A DNA stretch of 64,000 nucleotides. It comes from Gautieria morchelliformis. Lineage: Eukaryota; Basidiomycota; Agaricomycetes; Gomphales; Gomphaceae. The position numbers and the translations under genes are program-made. The notes beneath the pieces were generated by a model, which saw only the letters and a program-made list of their open reading frames with translations, searched no databases and was not told the DNA's origin. Shown in pieces: positions 1-12,139 of this stretch. The DNA lies in the NCBI GenBank assembly GCA_015179125.1, contig WHVA01000142.1, forward strand, positions 124,001 through 188,000, in the 5' to 3' direction. The first letter of the stretch is position 1, and every line of letters starts with the position of its first letter.

Positions 1-67
1 GGGCGTGCAGCAGGGTTAAAAGTTGTCGAGTCTGGCGTCCCTAACCCTCTAGGGCTTGCTGGCACTT

Positions 68-1539
68 TCAAGCTGGCCTATCATGCAAAGTGCTCTTGTC
101 AATAATACGGATCAGATCGCTGACATAGGACAATTCCTTCACCTCTTTCTGCTTCTTTTCTTTCTCCTTCAAATTTGCAATTCGATTCCTTCGCATTGCT
201 CGTACCAAAGATATTACTGAAGGAATTACAACAACTAGGGCAAGTACCTGCGATCTGTCAGTCTGCGAGCACAGTATATGGTATCAAAAGAGAACACTGC
301 GTACTTGACCAAACCCCCATTGGTTTGTGCCTGATCAAACCAATTTAGTAGGAGCTACTAATAGGGACAAAATGAACACCTGACCTGAGACATGTACGTG
401 CTTTTGATTGACGATCTTCTCTGTTGTAGAGATGAAGTAGGCAAAGATGATGACTTGGGTCAAAAAAATTCCGAGAAAAATTGCTGCATCTCGTAGTTGG
501 CAGTGATGCGAAAGTAGTCTGATTAAAAGACTTACGATCCACATCTGTGCCCAACCATTGCTGTCGAGACGGTCCGGACGGATGGCGTCTGCGACTCTGG
601 GACATGGCGCTGTTCTTACGTTGGTGGTGCCCCGAGATTATACTTCCTTTATGAACAACCCTAGGCGACAGCTCGACATCAACCTCTCGCCCCACGGTAT
701 CTCTCACGGAAAGACGAGACATCCTATTTCGCCTCCATGCCATACACTCTGTCAAGGTCACTCCTGTGTAGAGCGCCATCATTAAAGATGCACAAACAAG
801 GGCGACAGTTCTGCCAGCTCCAAGTGCAGGTAAATCAACGCCGAAGAGGAATGTGAATTTGATCTCATGATTGCAGGGGCTTCTCTGAGAAAAGTGGGCA
901 CACCACGTCCACATCACAATTGTCAATATCATGGAGAAGTAGCCTGCGGCTCTTAAGTTTGGTATACCAATTGACGGTGAGGAAATGACACACCTTGTAA
1001 AACAGCAGCAACCTTTATTAGATTGTCCTTTCCCTTGGATCGAGAATAAGAAGCCAACGCGAGAAATGTTCCGAGGTTAGCAAGCCACGCCAGCTGGGAG
1101 GCTGATTATGCGAGTGTGCCAAGGTTGTGCACACGTTAGCACTCCAACGTACGCCACACTGTGAAGCGCATACCTAGTATTCCTTCGACAAAGTTCAGGT
1201 TCCCCAGTCCCACTTGGACTAACGCAGCAACTGTCAGCCCAAAGCTGTGTGGGTCAGCACGCGCACCTAGCTTGGGAGGAACAACTAGATGTTGTACTTA
1301 CCTAGTCGCAATGAATGTCCATAGCGCATTCTCAGCGTCCTCGTACGATCTATCGACAAGCAGAACTGTGGGGTGTTGAGATAAAACGACCGTGGTAGGG
1401 TCATTGTTTCTAGGAAAGGCGACATACCCAAGAAAAAGTTCTGAAAATAAAACGACAACCGCACGCCTACCCCGGCGACATCTCCATCGTACTGAAAGAT
1501 GGTGGAGTTTAGAGAGCAATTCGTCGCGATAGTGGACAT
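68..1539 (-). CDS. Multi-pass membrane protein of a fungal family with unknown function
   Basis: I do not recognise a named function. The start at 1539 gives an N-terminus with a few Asn residues, then GVGVRLSFYFQNFFLG, which looks like an extracellular tail entering a first membrane segment. I can join exons in one frame: donor after the FFLG codons, an exon encoding VDRSYEDAENALWTFIAT, one with LGLTVAALVQVGLGNLNFVEGIL, one with QLAWLANLGTFLALASYS, then a longer exon around 930-600 with two hydrophobic stretches and a basic cytoplasmic stretch. A further membrane exon (about 550-400) is followed by a last exon (VLALVVVIPSVISLV, then a Lys/Glu-rich tail) ending in TGA at 68-70. About seven or eight membrane helices are expected. 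Introns are short with good GT/AG ends, so the gene looks intact. Exact splice points in the middle are not certain. Confidence 0.65.
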
Positions 1540-1596
1540 CCGCTAGGTAAGGTCTGACCTCATTGGCACGAGGCTGTGCACTGTTGATCGGATGCC

Positions 1597-1770
1597 AGTG
1601 TTGGGCCTTGGCTCCCAAGCCTTAAATGGTCCTAAGTACCCTTAATTAAGGGCGTAATGCTACGGCTTAACTGGGGCAGGAGATGGTATCCCTTAGTGCC
1701 CAGCTCCCTTAATTAAGCCTTAATCCTTAACCTACCCTTAACACCCGAGGGTGCCCTTGGAGCCAACACT
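1597..1770. repeat. Short inverted-repeat element (MITE-like)
   Basis: The block starts with AGTGTTGG (1597) and ends with CCAACACT (1763-1770), an 8-base inverted match; GCTCC follows on both sides with a small offset. The interior is rich in CTTAATTAAG palindromes and CCTTAA runs and has no ORF. It lies between the membrane-protein and NUDIX genes. A miniature transposon remnant is likely, but no target duplication is visible. Confidence 0.35.
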
Positions 1771-2021
1771 AGTCCTGGCGCTAATTGCGTGTCTCTCGAA
1801 AAGGAAATCGCTTGGGTGGGCTGTATCTTACAACTCCGCTTTGGGCGTTAGTGGCTGTAGCCTGTGCCTTTAGCTACTGTATAGCTAATACTCTAGTCGG
1901 CCCTATCCAAAATCTTAAAAATTGTAAGCCCTTGCACCAATTCGTAGCCATTCGCGAGGCCGAAATCTACGCCCATTAAATTTTTTTCCCACTTCAGAGT
2001 CCACTAAATTCCTAACACCTG

Positions 2022-2881
2022 ATGCCCGAGAGTCTCCCTCCCGGACTTCAGGGACAGGCGAGAGAGGTCATCTCCGGGGGGCATCCGACCTACGACTCCA
2101 TCGATTGGATGCCCTTTGAAGCCGTCAAGCTTTTTACCAATGTTTTCGTATGGAACGAGAAGACAGGAAAGGTATAGGCTCCCATTTTGACCCTCAATGC
2201 TAAATGGTATAAGAATGCGGAATCTCTCTTGGAATAGGTATTGCTTGGGTTCAAAAAGCGAGGCTTTGGCATGGGATTGTGTGTTTCCAAAAAAGCATCA
2301 CTGGCGTTGTTAACTTATTCACTGACTTCATCAACAGATACAACGGGTTCGGCGGAAAAGTAGAGCCCGGTGAATCTAGTGCAGGAGCGGCTGTTCGGGA
2401 ACTAAAGGTTTGTAACCGATTTGTCCCAGGTGCTTCTAATGACAGATGAGACGCGTTAGGAAGAAGCTGGAATTGACGCCGAACTCACGTTTTGCGGAAC
2501 GCTGTTATTCTACTCGGAAGGATACCCATATGCACATCAAATAGGGATATATTCATCTGACATGTTCCAGGGGGTTCCGACAGAGTATGTCATTGCACGC
2601 GCGCTGCACATTTGTCGATGGATTGACCTACACCTGTTAGGAGTGACGAAATGCGGCCCGAGTGGTTCTCTCTTCCATCTGAATATTGTGCAGGTTCCTC
2701 GGGGGTTCATCCTGGAGAGTTACCCCCGATTCCCTTCGACCGCATGTGGCCAGACGACCGGCTATGGATGCCGCTATTGTTCTCTCGCAAGCCATTCATG
2801 GGACGTGTGGATTTCAGGAAGCTGACTGGACCTGCTGAAAAAACTGAGATGGTAAAGTGGTGGTTCGGAACAGTCGAGTGA
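2022..2881 (+). CDS. NUDIX hydrolase, MTH1 (NUDT1)-like oxidized purine nucleotide diphosphatase
   Basis: Spliced exons give a protein closely resembling the MTH1 family, which hydrolyses oxidised purine nucleoside triphosphates such as 8-oxo-dGTP to the monophosphate and so protects DNA and RNA synthesis. Visible signs: KLFTNVFVWN early; LGFKKRGFGMG, then across an intron LYNGFGGKVEPGE; then the NUDIX box continuing AGAAVRELKEEAGIDAEL, that is G-x5-E-x7-RE-x-x-EE-x-G with all metal-binding Glu residues. Further on come TESDEMRPEWF and MWPDDRLWMPLLF, both hallmark C-terminal MTH1 segments. Four introns can be placed; that after GMGL (donor about 2279, acceptor just before 2339) is phase 2 and restores Leu-Tyr-Asn. 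The ATG at 2022 is the first in frame; a second Met 32 codons on is an alternative start. A loop insertion precedes MWPDD and may hide a small intron. Confidence 0.85.
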
Positions 2882-3100
2882 TCTGCCGAAGACTATTGGA
2901 CGATATAGAATTCAGGTACATAATTATAATCTCGGGATTTTATCCAGACTTTCTTGTGTGATACAGTGTATGATTATGCTTGTGCGGCCACGCTAGGAAA
3001 CACAGGATGAAAAAGCTCGCGAACTAACCACCACGTCTGTGACCTCATCGCTTGTCTGAGGAACTGAAGATGGGTTCGACGAATGCTGGACACTGGGCAG

Positions 3101-6100
3101 TTATATCTGCATGCAGTAATCCAGGTTGTTGACAGATGTAACGGTGTCTGGGTTACCCCACCACTGAGACAAATGAGCATCAGATAGTTGTTCACAATAC
3201 AGCCGGGAATAAGACACACCGTCGGGAATGGGCGAGAGACGCCACTTGCTCCAAACACGGCAAAAGTAAGAATGAAGATCAACACTTGTACACCGCCGTC
3301 CAAGGCTCCGCCAAGAAGCTGGCAGAACAATCAGAGTCTGCCTCGATGTTCTACTGAAAACAAGAATACACACGTAATTGTAATTACGATACCATCTGGT
3401 TCAACGAGTGCGAGTCAGATGCTTATCGCTACTTGCAATGAATGATAAGCTTACCCCGGATAACGTTGGCGGATCCACACTTGTGAGATCACGCCGACCA
3501 GAACTGTAGACAAAATCGTAGAATTGATACCCGTCGATAACCATCCCATGTACTGTGTATGTATATCGCCACGTCAGGTTTGGAATGAGGCAACTAGTCA
3601 ATTAAGTATCGCACCATATATATGACAGGAAGGACGACTTTGTCGACTTGAACGGGTCCGATCTTGGGCCAGCGCTAGAGAAAGCAGGTCAGTCACCTCG
3701 GGCGGTACCCTACGAGTTTAAATGGGCGGACCCTCCATATGAACCACTGGACAGTTGTAGGAATCATTCCAAGGACCTGGGCGATATTCAGAATGCAATT
3801 AAACGCACGCTCACGAGATCACTTACAAGGCCAATAGGAACCCAGATATAGGGACCATGACGACCATAGAGTTGCCCCGCGAGTGACCATGTAACCGCGG
3901 CGCTGTTGAGAGACTGGACAGTTTGACCACCTGAAGACGATAACGAGTTATATCATATTAAATCGTGGGCGGGCGCAAAATAAAACACCTACTCCAGACG
4001 TTGGTACCAATAGGATCCAGGAGGACTTGACGCTGGTGTTGCGTGACAGAAGCCATCACTGCGTAGTTCACAAAAGCACCGAGGAGGGTTCCCCATATCT
4101 GAGTGACAACCATCACCCGCGGCGGAATTTTAACTAATTTGACACGTTCAAAACGACTTCAGGCAAAACCACAACGTGCGGGTATACTTACGGTACTGCC
4201 CCAGCTTCAGATCACCAGCCATGAGGATCGACGTGACGACCACATCGTGTGACCACATGGAGAACTAATCATTCTGTCCATCAGTCCCTCAGAACAGACG
4301 TGTACTTTATTAGCACCTACATAAAGGTTTGCTACGGGCTTGCCAGGATGCATGGCACCCGCCACCATTTTCATCTATGAGGAAGAGATACGTTTGGGGG
4401 ACAGCTGCAAAAAAAAATACAGCACATACAAGCTGATTTGTCGCGATTCCATTACCTAGCCTGGCGACGAGTAGGTTTGAAAACGGCTAGACGTATCTGC
4501 TTGTACGATTTATTTTGTGAATATGGTCTGTGACTCACCGCGATGAAGGCTATGCAAAGCACTCATGTCAAAACACAAGTTCGTAAGTATAAGATATTTC
4601 AGTAATTACCTCCTAATGAGAGTGCAGTGATGTAGCCCCACCATGGCAGCGTTGTATTGCCTGCGGATCATTGAGCTTCAAATATCACGAAGAAGGAAAG
4701 ACAAGTCTCCATACCTGTGAGTACGACGATCAATCCTGAGAAAGGATCAGCAGCTTATATTACTTGGGAATGAAACCACCGACCTGCAAAGAAAGCTAAA
4801 GCCAATAACAACGCAAACCACCACCACGGCACTTCTTTGTATTTTTGCATAGCCTGTAGATTTGGGAGGTTGAGTTAGAAGCGGCTTGATGATGAATAAT
4901 GTGGAGGGCACACACCACCCAATGTCGATCAGGCTGCGTCCCGGTTTTGGCTTGTTTGAACGAGTCCTTTACATAACCAGACCAAAAGAACAAACAATGA
5001 GCGATGAGCCCTCCGATCGCCCATGCGGCTGTCATGTTTGACCACACGTTACTTCCCGTGAGGAAAGGACGGCCTTCGATTTCGTACGCAGTCTCGTTTA
5101 GGGTGAATGTCGGCCCGAATACAAAGGTTTGGTTGTAGACGGTGCCGTTTGCGGCAAAAATGCTTGTTGAGAGCAGAGGGAAGGATAGGGACTGAACGCG
5201 AGGCCATGACATTGAGTCATCTGCGTTCTTGGAATAAACAAGGAGACATACACTCCATGTGTTGGTGTAATATATGGCCGCCATGGCTGCATAGCAAATA
5301 GACAGGCCAATCCACGAGTTGGCTATAAACACCCACAGAGCGGTGATCAGTTTCCGATGCAAGGCGTTCGTCACTCATATCACCTTGCTGTACCAAAGGC
5401 AATGACATATAGAATGAACCAAGATACTGCCAATCAAAGCACAACGACAAGAGTCCGAGGCCTTCGTTAGCAACGGAGCCGCCGAATATATTGGTAATGG
5501 TTGTTCGGACGGCGTCGCTTGCTCCCTGCGATGCAAGACAAGGTATTGAAATGCCGTTTAACAAAGGAAAACTAGGGAGCATCTTGATGTCAGACTCGAC
5601 GCTAAATGATGAACGATGAACGCGTACATGTATGCAGGAATCAGCTGTGGTGACAGGTAGCGTGAGCACGATCAACAAATGCGGTTTAATCCACGTGCCT
5701 CGTACGCAGCAGCACCTGTACATGCCGTCCAAAAGAGTTTAAGACGCTTGGAAGTCTTCGGGGTGTCGAAATGCAAGGTTTGGAACACTGCCACTGTGGG
5801 TAGGTTCGACCAATATACCTAGTAGCATAGGCTGAAATTAGCGAGGTTGATAAACGACCGCGATGCAACCTTTTTTACCATCTCAGCAGGGTACACCGTC
5901 AGGGGACGGAGCAGCCCGACAATGCCGTATCCAAAGCATGCGGTCGAGAATGTTGCCAGCACGGCTGTTGTAGCATTGACTTTCGCGTCGTAAAATAACT
6001 GCACGTTCCGCCGCATCAGCATATATGGGTCAACAGACGGTATTCTGAAATTGTACCCGTTGCACTGCGAAGTTGTTCACTGCTGAACTCGCCGTAGCGG

Positions 6101-6772
6101 CCGTAGTGCATATTAATGTGGCAACGGCATGCTGTGCAGAGCTAGTCAGTGGGTGTTGGGGTGAAGGGCGGAGGAAGGGTCTCCAAGGAGAGATGTCGAC
6201 AAACCTCCTTCAACCCGAAAGGCCCGGGATTGATGATACGGGCAGCAGGGGCTAGCCATGCCCACCTGGGATGATTATCGAAAGTGTCTCCTGTAGGGAA
6301 AACGCGCGCCCATGCCTGTCCTATGGTGAAAATAAAAAGCAAAAGGAAAATGGCGGAAATCATGACATTGATGGGTTTATAAATGTAGATCTGGGCAATG
6401 AAGGTACCTCTATGTAGTCCGTTGGATTAATTAAGGGCATGTACACACCTCGGATAAAGCAGCTCCCAAACCTGCCACTACAGTTCCAATGAAGAAGGAA
6501 CGAAATGTTAACGCCTCATCACCGTCATCACGAGGATCAACCGCGTAGTTTGATACATCCGCCCCCGTAGTTATGACCGGTTCCCCATTAACAAAACGAG
6601 TCGTCCCAAACTCATCCTTGACTGTGTAGCTCCCGGTTTCTGAGCCAGCGGCATTGTCAACGTCGACAATGGTTTGACTGGAGTCTGTGTGCTTTTTGTT
6701 CAGGCGACTTTTCTCGAACATGACCTTCTCATGATCTTTCGAGTGGTTCGCTGGGAGATTTGGGATAGCCAT
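3101..6772 (-). CDS. OPT family oligopeptide transporter
   Basis: A large multi-exon gene for a plasma-membrane proton-coupled oligopeptide transporter. The N-terminal exon (6772 to about 6450) is hydrophilic and ends RSFFIGTVVAGLGAALSE, spliced to IYIYKPINVMISAIFLL. Diagnostic family segments follow in order: IINPGPF-LKE (about 6210), GYGIVGLLRPLTVYPAEM (about 5890), STSIFAANGTVYNQ (about 5150), LTGSNVWSNMTAAWAIGG (about 5030), GPYIWVPIGLVLGMIPTT (about 3820), GGALDGGVQVLIFILTFAV (about 3290) and the terminal WWGNPDT..LDYC. The last intron, between PFPT and WWGN, has clear GTGTGT and CAG ends, and the stop is at 3101-3103. I estimate 15 or more exons and about 850 residues, normal for the family. 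No disabling change was found in the parts I translated. It is transcribed toward the NUDIX gene, with about 220 bases between the two stops. Confidence 0.88.
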
Positions 6773-6779
6773 GGAGTGT

Positions 6780-8007
6780 CGGTTGACAAGAGCGTCCAGG
6801 GTGACACCTAGACCAGTTTGGCGAGTTTAGGGACATCAACGAGAGGGAAATCTGCATTCCATGGCACTCAGTTTAAGTATATATCCTTGATGCGGAATAT
6901 TAACAGGTGTGCTATAATCGGGCGACCCAAAATAGAGAATGGAGGCAGTCACATATCATAACGCAGATAAGGGTGGGCACAAGCGAAGAAATGGCAGCAC
7001 AAATATGTTGCGATGTGGCTGATGGACATGCATTGACAGTGTCCCTGCCAACGGGGGGTAATGCATACCCGGACCTTGATAGACTTTGTAAAGTGTAGTT
7101 GACTAGGCTGCTACACACGGATCACTTCGAGAACCACCACGAACGACGCTGAGGGGATAGCTGAAGCTAAGTATAAGTATCAGAGCAATCACAAAAAGAT
7201 GCTCAAGGCACACGCGGGCACCGCCAAATGCGGAAGCCGCTGATGTAACCCGGCGTTCCTGTGGGTCAGCTTGATGACGGAGCGTTGTCGGCGCCTTGAT
7301 CACGTGCCGGCGGATGCATAACTTCCGCGCTTCCATTGCGGTACTTGTTGCCAGACTCCACACGGTCACACGAGAGCACCCTCTCTCTGCTACCGTCACG
7401 CGGCCTCAGGAACCCACACAAGAAACACCTACTCGAATTTTATCTCGTGCTAGGATGAATATGGTCTCACAGACACCTGATCTCTCAGTGCTCCTTTAAC
7501 GCTTTGCTGCCTGACAGTCTCAGCCACCGCTGCTGCGCTATCTCTTGAACTGATGAAGGAGTAACGATGAACTTGTCACGCCGCTAAGGTGTCCGAATAT
7601 TCACCTTAGACTACAGGGCTTTGGTAGCAGCCTCATCCACCGTGGTGGTTGACCCGTGATTACGCGGTCAGGTGCGCGCCCAGAAAGAATACTAGAGGTC
7701 ACGCCGCCGGTCCGCTGGTAAACGCATTACGACAAGCGTTGCGCCGCTGAACCGCTCCCGCAACTCAGACACACCAACTCATATGGATGTTCCCGACTCG
7801 GGTCGACACAACTTGCCTCAGACTATGCTCTCTTCTCACGATTGTGATTATCATTTCACTGTTTCGTCTTCATTCTTCATTCGTAATCGCTCTCTATGTG
7901 TCATGCTGCTCGACCTACGTGTTCCAATTTCGGGGACTGGGGCGTTATAGGATTGGCATAAATATGTCCCAAACACCGAAGTTTATTGCCACCCCCCGAA
8001 GCGACCC
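6780..8007. other. Intergenic region between divergent OPT and esterase genes
   Basis: About 1.2 kb separating two divergently transcribed genes, so it should hold both promoters. I see no convincing coding exon. A minus-strand frame at 7399-7103 contains one hydrophobic run, but its codon use and lack of partner exons make it doubtful. The stretch 7770-7990 just upstream of the esterase is CT-rich, as is common before fungal starts. Confidence 0.5.
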
Positions 8008-9850
8008 ATGCTGCGGAAAGCCCTGTGCTTTGTTCTTGTCCTCATAGGTGGCATCCATGCTGCAAAATCACCCTCCCCGCCTACAGTAAACCTAGGCTAT
8101 GCGACGTACGAAGGAACGGCACAAAGCAACGGCCAGAACCAGTTCCTAGGCATTCGCTTTGCGGCGGCTCCTCTGGGGAACCTTCGTTTCCGGAAACCGC
8201 AACCACCGGTGAAGATGAAAAGTGTTCAGCAAGCTAACGCCTTTGGCCCTACTTGTTTTGGCGTTGGCGCAGGTCTTGTCAGCACTTCCAGTGAAGATTG
8301 CCTGTTTTTGAATGTCTGGGCGCCATCAGACGCCACTCCAAACTCTAAGCTCCCTGTCTTCTTCTGGATACAAGGGGGAGGATACGTCTCGAATTCAAAC
8401 GCTAATGTGAGTTTTGATCTTAAAGTCGCGAGGTTGGCTCTAAACTGCTACTCCCAGTACAACGGCTCGGATTTGATTCAGTCTACCGGTAACCAAATGG
8501 TATTTGTCAATATCAACTACCGAGTTGGACCGTTCGGATTCCTTGCCAGCGAGAAAGTGCGCCAGGATGGCGATCTGAACGCTGGCCTGCTCGACCAACG
8601 CCAGGCCTTGGAATGGGTGCAGGAACATATCACTAAAGTGATTTTCATAATATGTCTTATTCTACGTCAACAATTCTCTCACCTTTTTTATTTATGCAGT
8701 TCGGTGGCGATCCAGAACGCGTCGTCCTCGTAGGCTGCAGTGCCGGCGCGGGAAGCATAGCCATGCATCTCATATCATTCGGTGGGAAGCCCACCCGCCT
8801 TTTTGCCGGCGTCTTTGGTGTTTCGCCCTTTTTCCCGACCCAAATGCTCGTCTCGGAGCTCGAGTGGCAGTTTGATCTGTTCGCGTCTAGGGTTGGGTGC
8901 AACGGCACCAGCGACCCTTTGGCGTGTCTTCGAGGACAGGATACTACCGTTTTGCAGACGGCCAACGCCCCCATGCCCTTCCCGGGACGGACCGGAAACT
9001 CCGAGTTCCCATTTACACCAGCCATTGACGGGGATCTCATTGCTGATTTCCCATACCGGATGTTCGAAGAAGGGCGCTTTGTCAAGGTCCCAGCGGTTTT
9101 CGGGTGAGATCCTGGACGTACGGACGAAGCTCCACCAGAGTGTCTGACAAATATTTTTGCATTGTGCTTTCAGAGACGATACTGATGAGGGGACGATTTT
9201 CGCGGCCAATGCATCGTCTCCAGAAGCGGTTGCGTCGTTTTTCATGGACGAATATCCCCAGCTCACGGCCGCGGATACCGACTCGATCAATGCGCTATAT
9301 CCACTCGAGGCCCCACTACCCCAGCACGCCCCATTTTTCCCTTCTGCCTCCGCTGCATACGGCGAGACCACCTTCACGTGCCCCGGACTTGAGATTTCGA
9401 CCGCGCTCGCGAAATACACCAAGTCCTGGAACTACCGGTGAGCCAGACCCTCGCACGTTGCCGTTGTTGAACGCGTGTCGAGACAAATAATCCTACTTAT
9501 TAAGATACAACGTTGTGACGCCTGCATCGCTCGCCGCCGGGCTAGGCTCCTCCCACACCAGCGAGATGCCCAATGTATTCGGGCCGGGGAACACGCCTGC
9601 AGGGTCCAGCACCTCGACCTTTGACTTTGACGATATCAGCCTCACGCCGATCCTGCAGGCGTACTACACGAGTTTCGTGCGCGAGCTGGATCCGAATGCG
9701 CACCAGGTCACCGGCAGCGTATTCTGGCCGCAGTTTGCGGGGCAGAGGCTGCTGCTGCAGGTGAACGCCACGCAGCTCGAGGCGGTTCCGCAGAGTCAGA
9801 TGGATAGATGTGCGTTTTGGAAGGGGCTGGCGATCAAGATGGAGCAGTGA
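8008..9850 (+). CDS. Secreted type-B carboxylesterase/lipase
   Basis: An alpha/beta-hydrolase of the carboxylesterase type B family, predicted secreted: residues 1-18 (MLRKALCFVLVLIGGIHA) form a signal peptide. FLGIRFAAAPLGNLRF and SEDCLFLNVWAP are family signatures, followed by the oxyanion-hole segment WIQGGGY. The nucleophile elbow is VGCSAGAGS, GxSxG with Cys where most relatives have Glu. The acid follows the third intron in DTDEGTIF, and the His is in GSSHTSEMPNVFG near the C-terminus. Four introns have clean boundaries: 8407-8457, 8638-8699, 9104-9173 and 9438-9504. The first is a multiple of three without a stop, so its retention would add 17 residues inside the oxyanion-hole region. 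Stop is at 9848-9850. Length, triad and frame are all intact. The likely substrates are extracellular esters or lipids. Confidence 0.9.
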
Positions 9851-10142
9851 CCATCCTGCTGCTGTATAGTACTGTATACTTATCATCATCAAATCTCCTT
9901 GTGCATGTGGAATGTATGTGCCGAGTGGGGCTTGAGTTCATGACGTCAGTCCCTGAGCATCAGGCTGGGCAGCAACTTAGATAAAGAAACCTGGCAGGGA
10001 GTGAGCAAGTAGTACATGGACATGATACATGCCACACAGCGTATCATATTAGGAACAGACCAGAGAAATTGATAGTGTGCCAAATAGAGGTCTCGAACTT
10101 GTGAAAAGCAGGAGATATGATTTGTATTTTATAGTTACAGGA
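9851..10142. other. Downstream segment of the F-box duplication unit
   Basis: Non-coding. From about 9966 (AGCAACTTAGATAAAG) to about 10110 the sequence repeats almost exactly the stretch at 15924-16060, showing that the 3' flank belongs to the duplicated unit of F-box copies A and C. A shorter piece (ACCAGAGAAATTGATTGTG) recurs at about 12055, downstream of copy B. At 9929 there is also a diverged copy of the GGGCTTGAGCTCATGACGT motif seen near 13955 and 28040. Confidence 0.6.
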
Positions 10143-11880
10143 TTATCGTTCCTCGATCATATCTGGATCTGGAATATGGAAAGCTAACCAGGGATTATAG
10201 GTCGTCCTCCAAGTCAGACCATCTGCTCCCCGAATTATCTCCATTGCCTCGAAAGGCCCGTCAATAAATACAAGTCGAGGAAATATATCAGCGAGAAATA
10301 CAATTCTGGCTTGATTCTCTTCTTCCAGATCATCTGACTCAAAGGGGATTCCATATAGCGCTCTAAGATTCTGAAACGAGAGAAGCTTTATTACGCATTC
10401 CGCCTGTGTACTGAATTGAGTAACGTTGGTATGTCAAGGAAAGAAATTCTTTTACCATCGACAGACGTATAACAGATCCCGCGTCGTCAAAGTGATATGC
10501 CGTGTCCAGGTCGAGGTATTCAATACACAGAAATATCATCCCCAGAAGCTGGAGATAGTCGAGTCTTTGGATACCAGTAATTTTCACGGCAAGCAAGGCA
10601 TCCTTATTGATGCCCTGGAAATTTGAATCAGGTTGTTCACACAACGCTCTGTCCAAGGGTAGTCCCTTAATTTTCTCGAGCGGTCGCGGTGGTGAACACG
10701 GGCATGAAAGTATGGCTAAAATCGTCTGACCTTCCGCATCTAAATATGTCAGGTGGGGGAGACAGTTAGGGGGGAAAATGATGTCCGGGATTTCGTCATC
10801 ATCTGTACCGACAAAGCAAGTGAGATGCCGGATTGCGAGATTGTTGGAAAAGAAAGATCCCAGCGTTACGCGCATGGTGTGAGTAGGCGATATGGCGATG
10901 TCCTGGAGTTGCAATATACGGAGCCTTGGCCACTTTCCAAGGAGGAAAAGATTGTCCACATTCGGATATGGAGATTGATTTTGTTCAAGATCGATCATAA
11001 TTGCGAGACTCTAGAAGTTAGGTCACTTGTGAGAAAGGCAATTAGCTGCAGTAACTTACCTCCAGGTAGGGACAATGGGAAACGAGTAGGTCCACCACAG
11101 GAAGGATCATGGCGGGACCCTCAAAGGGAATCGGGGTACATATCAAATGGAATCTGACGAGACCAAAGAAAGTGGTTGAGATCTACACGAGAACGATCAA
11201 AATTTGTGCAAATATTACGAAGTGCTACTAACGGGGCTGACGAGTAAGGAGCGGATGTTGATTTCCATGCCTTTCCGCGGAGAGACTGCATAAGAAGGGG
11301 CCTCGGACCCTAGCTCCAGCAACTTTATATCAGATAGATACGCCTTCTGACAGAGTGCACTCCAGATATCTCCAGGCCCGGAGAAAATAGGAGGACAGTA
11401 ACGAAGCCAAGCTAAGGACCTGAGATTGGTCATGCCACGCAGCGCGATCGCAAGAAGTTGCTCGCTCCATATGTCACGCTCGAGTTGGGATGGCCATATG
11501 TCACACTCGAGTTGGGATGGTCTCTGGCTGGAGGGACGGGAGGGATGTTGAGCATTGTCTGCCACCCGGTCCTCTAGGAATTTGACTGGCCTAAACGAGC
11601 CCGAGCCCATGGTGTCGGGGGTGACCTCAAGATGGCGAACACAACGCGCATAGGTGCGATTCCGAATTAGATGCATCCAGATGCCAACGCATCCTATTGG
11701 AGCGCGTACAGTGTAATACTGGATGTGGCCGGAAAATAAGATGCGGGCCAGTACCCTACATGTGAGGCCGAGGGATAACAAATTCGATAAACCGACGACG
11801 TTCAGCACAATCAATTCAGTGATTTCCAGAGGTAAGCGTAGAAGTGGAGTGTGGACTAGGCTTGCTGTATTATGTGACAT
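10143..11880 (-). CDS. F-box-like leucine-rich protein, tandem copy A
   Basis: Predicted substrate-recruiting subunit of an SCF ubiquitin ligase, inferred from the N-terminal F-box-like segment LLRLPLEITELIVLNVVG followed by LLSLGLTCRVLARIL. The start at 11880 (MSHNTASLVH) was chosen because all three tandem copies begin alike there. The rest carries degenerate leucine-rich repeats such as MTNLRSLAW, RLRILQLQ and CLPHLTYLDAEG. Three introns fit all copies: one after ...RSLLVSP, a 49-base intron at 11011-11059 joining CPYLE to SLAIM, and one before NLRALYGIPFE. The protein ends PDMIEER, stop 10143-10145. In this copy the second intron has a normal GTAAGT donor. There is a small in-frame tandem duplication (WPSQLE..) about residues 120-135 compared with copies B and C. 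The substrate is unknown. Confidence 0.75.
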
Positions 11881-12139
11881 GGCACTCGATCGCGGTTGAC
11901 GGCGGAGTTCCAAAGCCACGGCGCGTGCCACCGAGTTACCGGGTTCGAACTCAAGGTGGAAGAATAAGTATGGGTCGCTGTCATCGTCGTGCTACGTTTT
12001 CAATGCTTGGTTATGTATTGGTTGATATAGTTCGAATTATTGTCATATAAACAGACCAGAGAAATTGATTGTGTGCCAAATGAGAGGTCTCAAAGTTGTG
12101 AAGAGTACGATATACTATTTGTATTTCATAGTTACAGGA

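Noticed and set aside
8657-9422. Long minus-strand frames opposite the esterase
   Set aside because: They are shadows of a well-supported plus-strand gene with codon bias.
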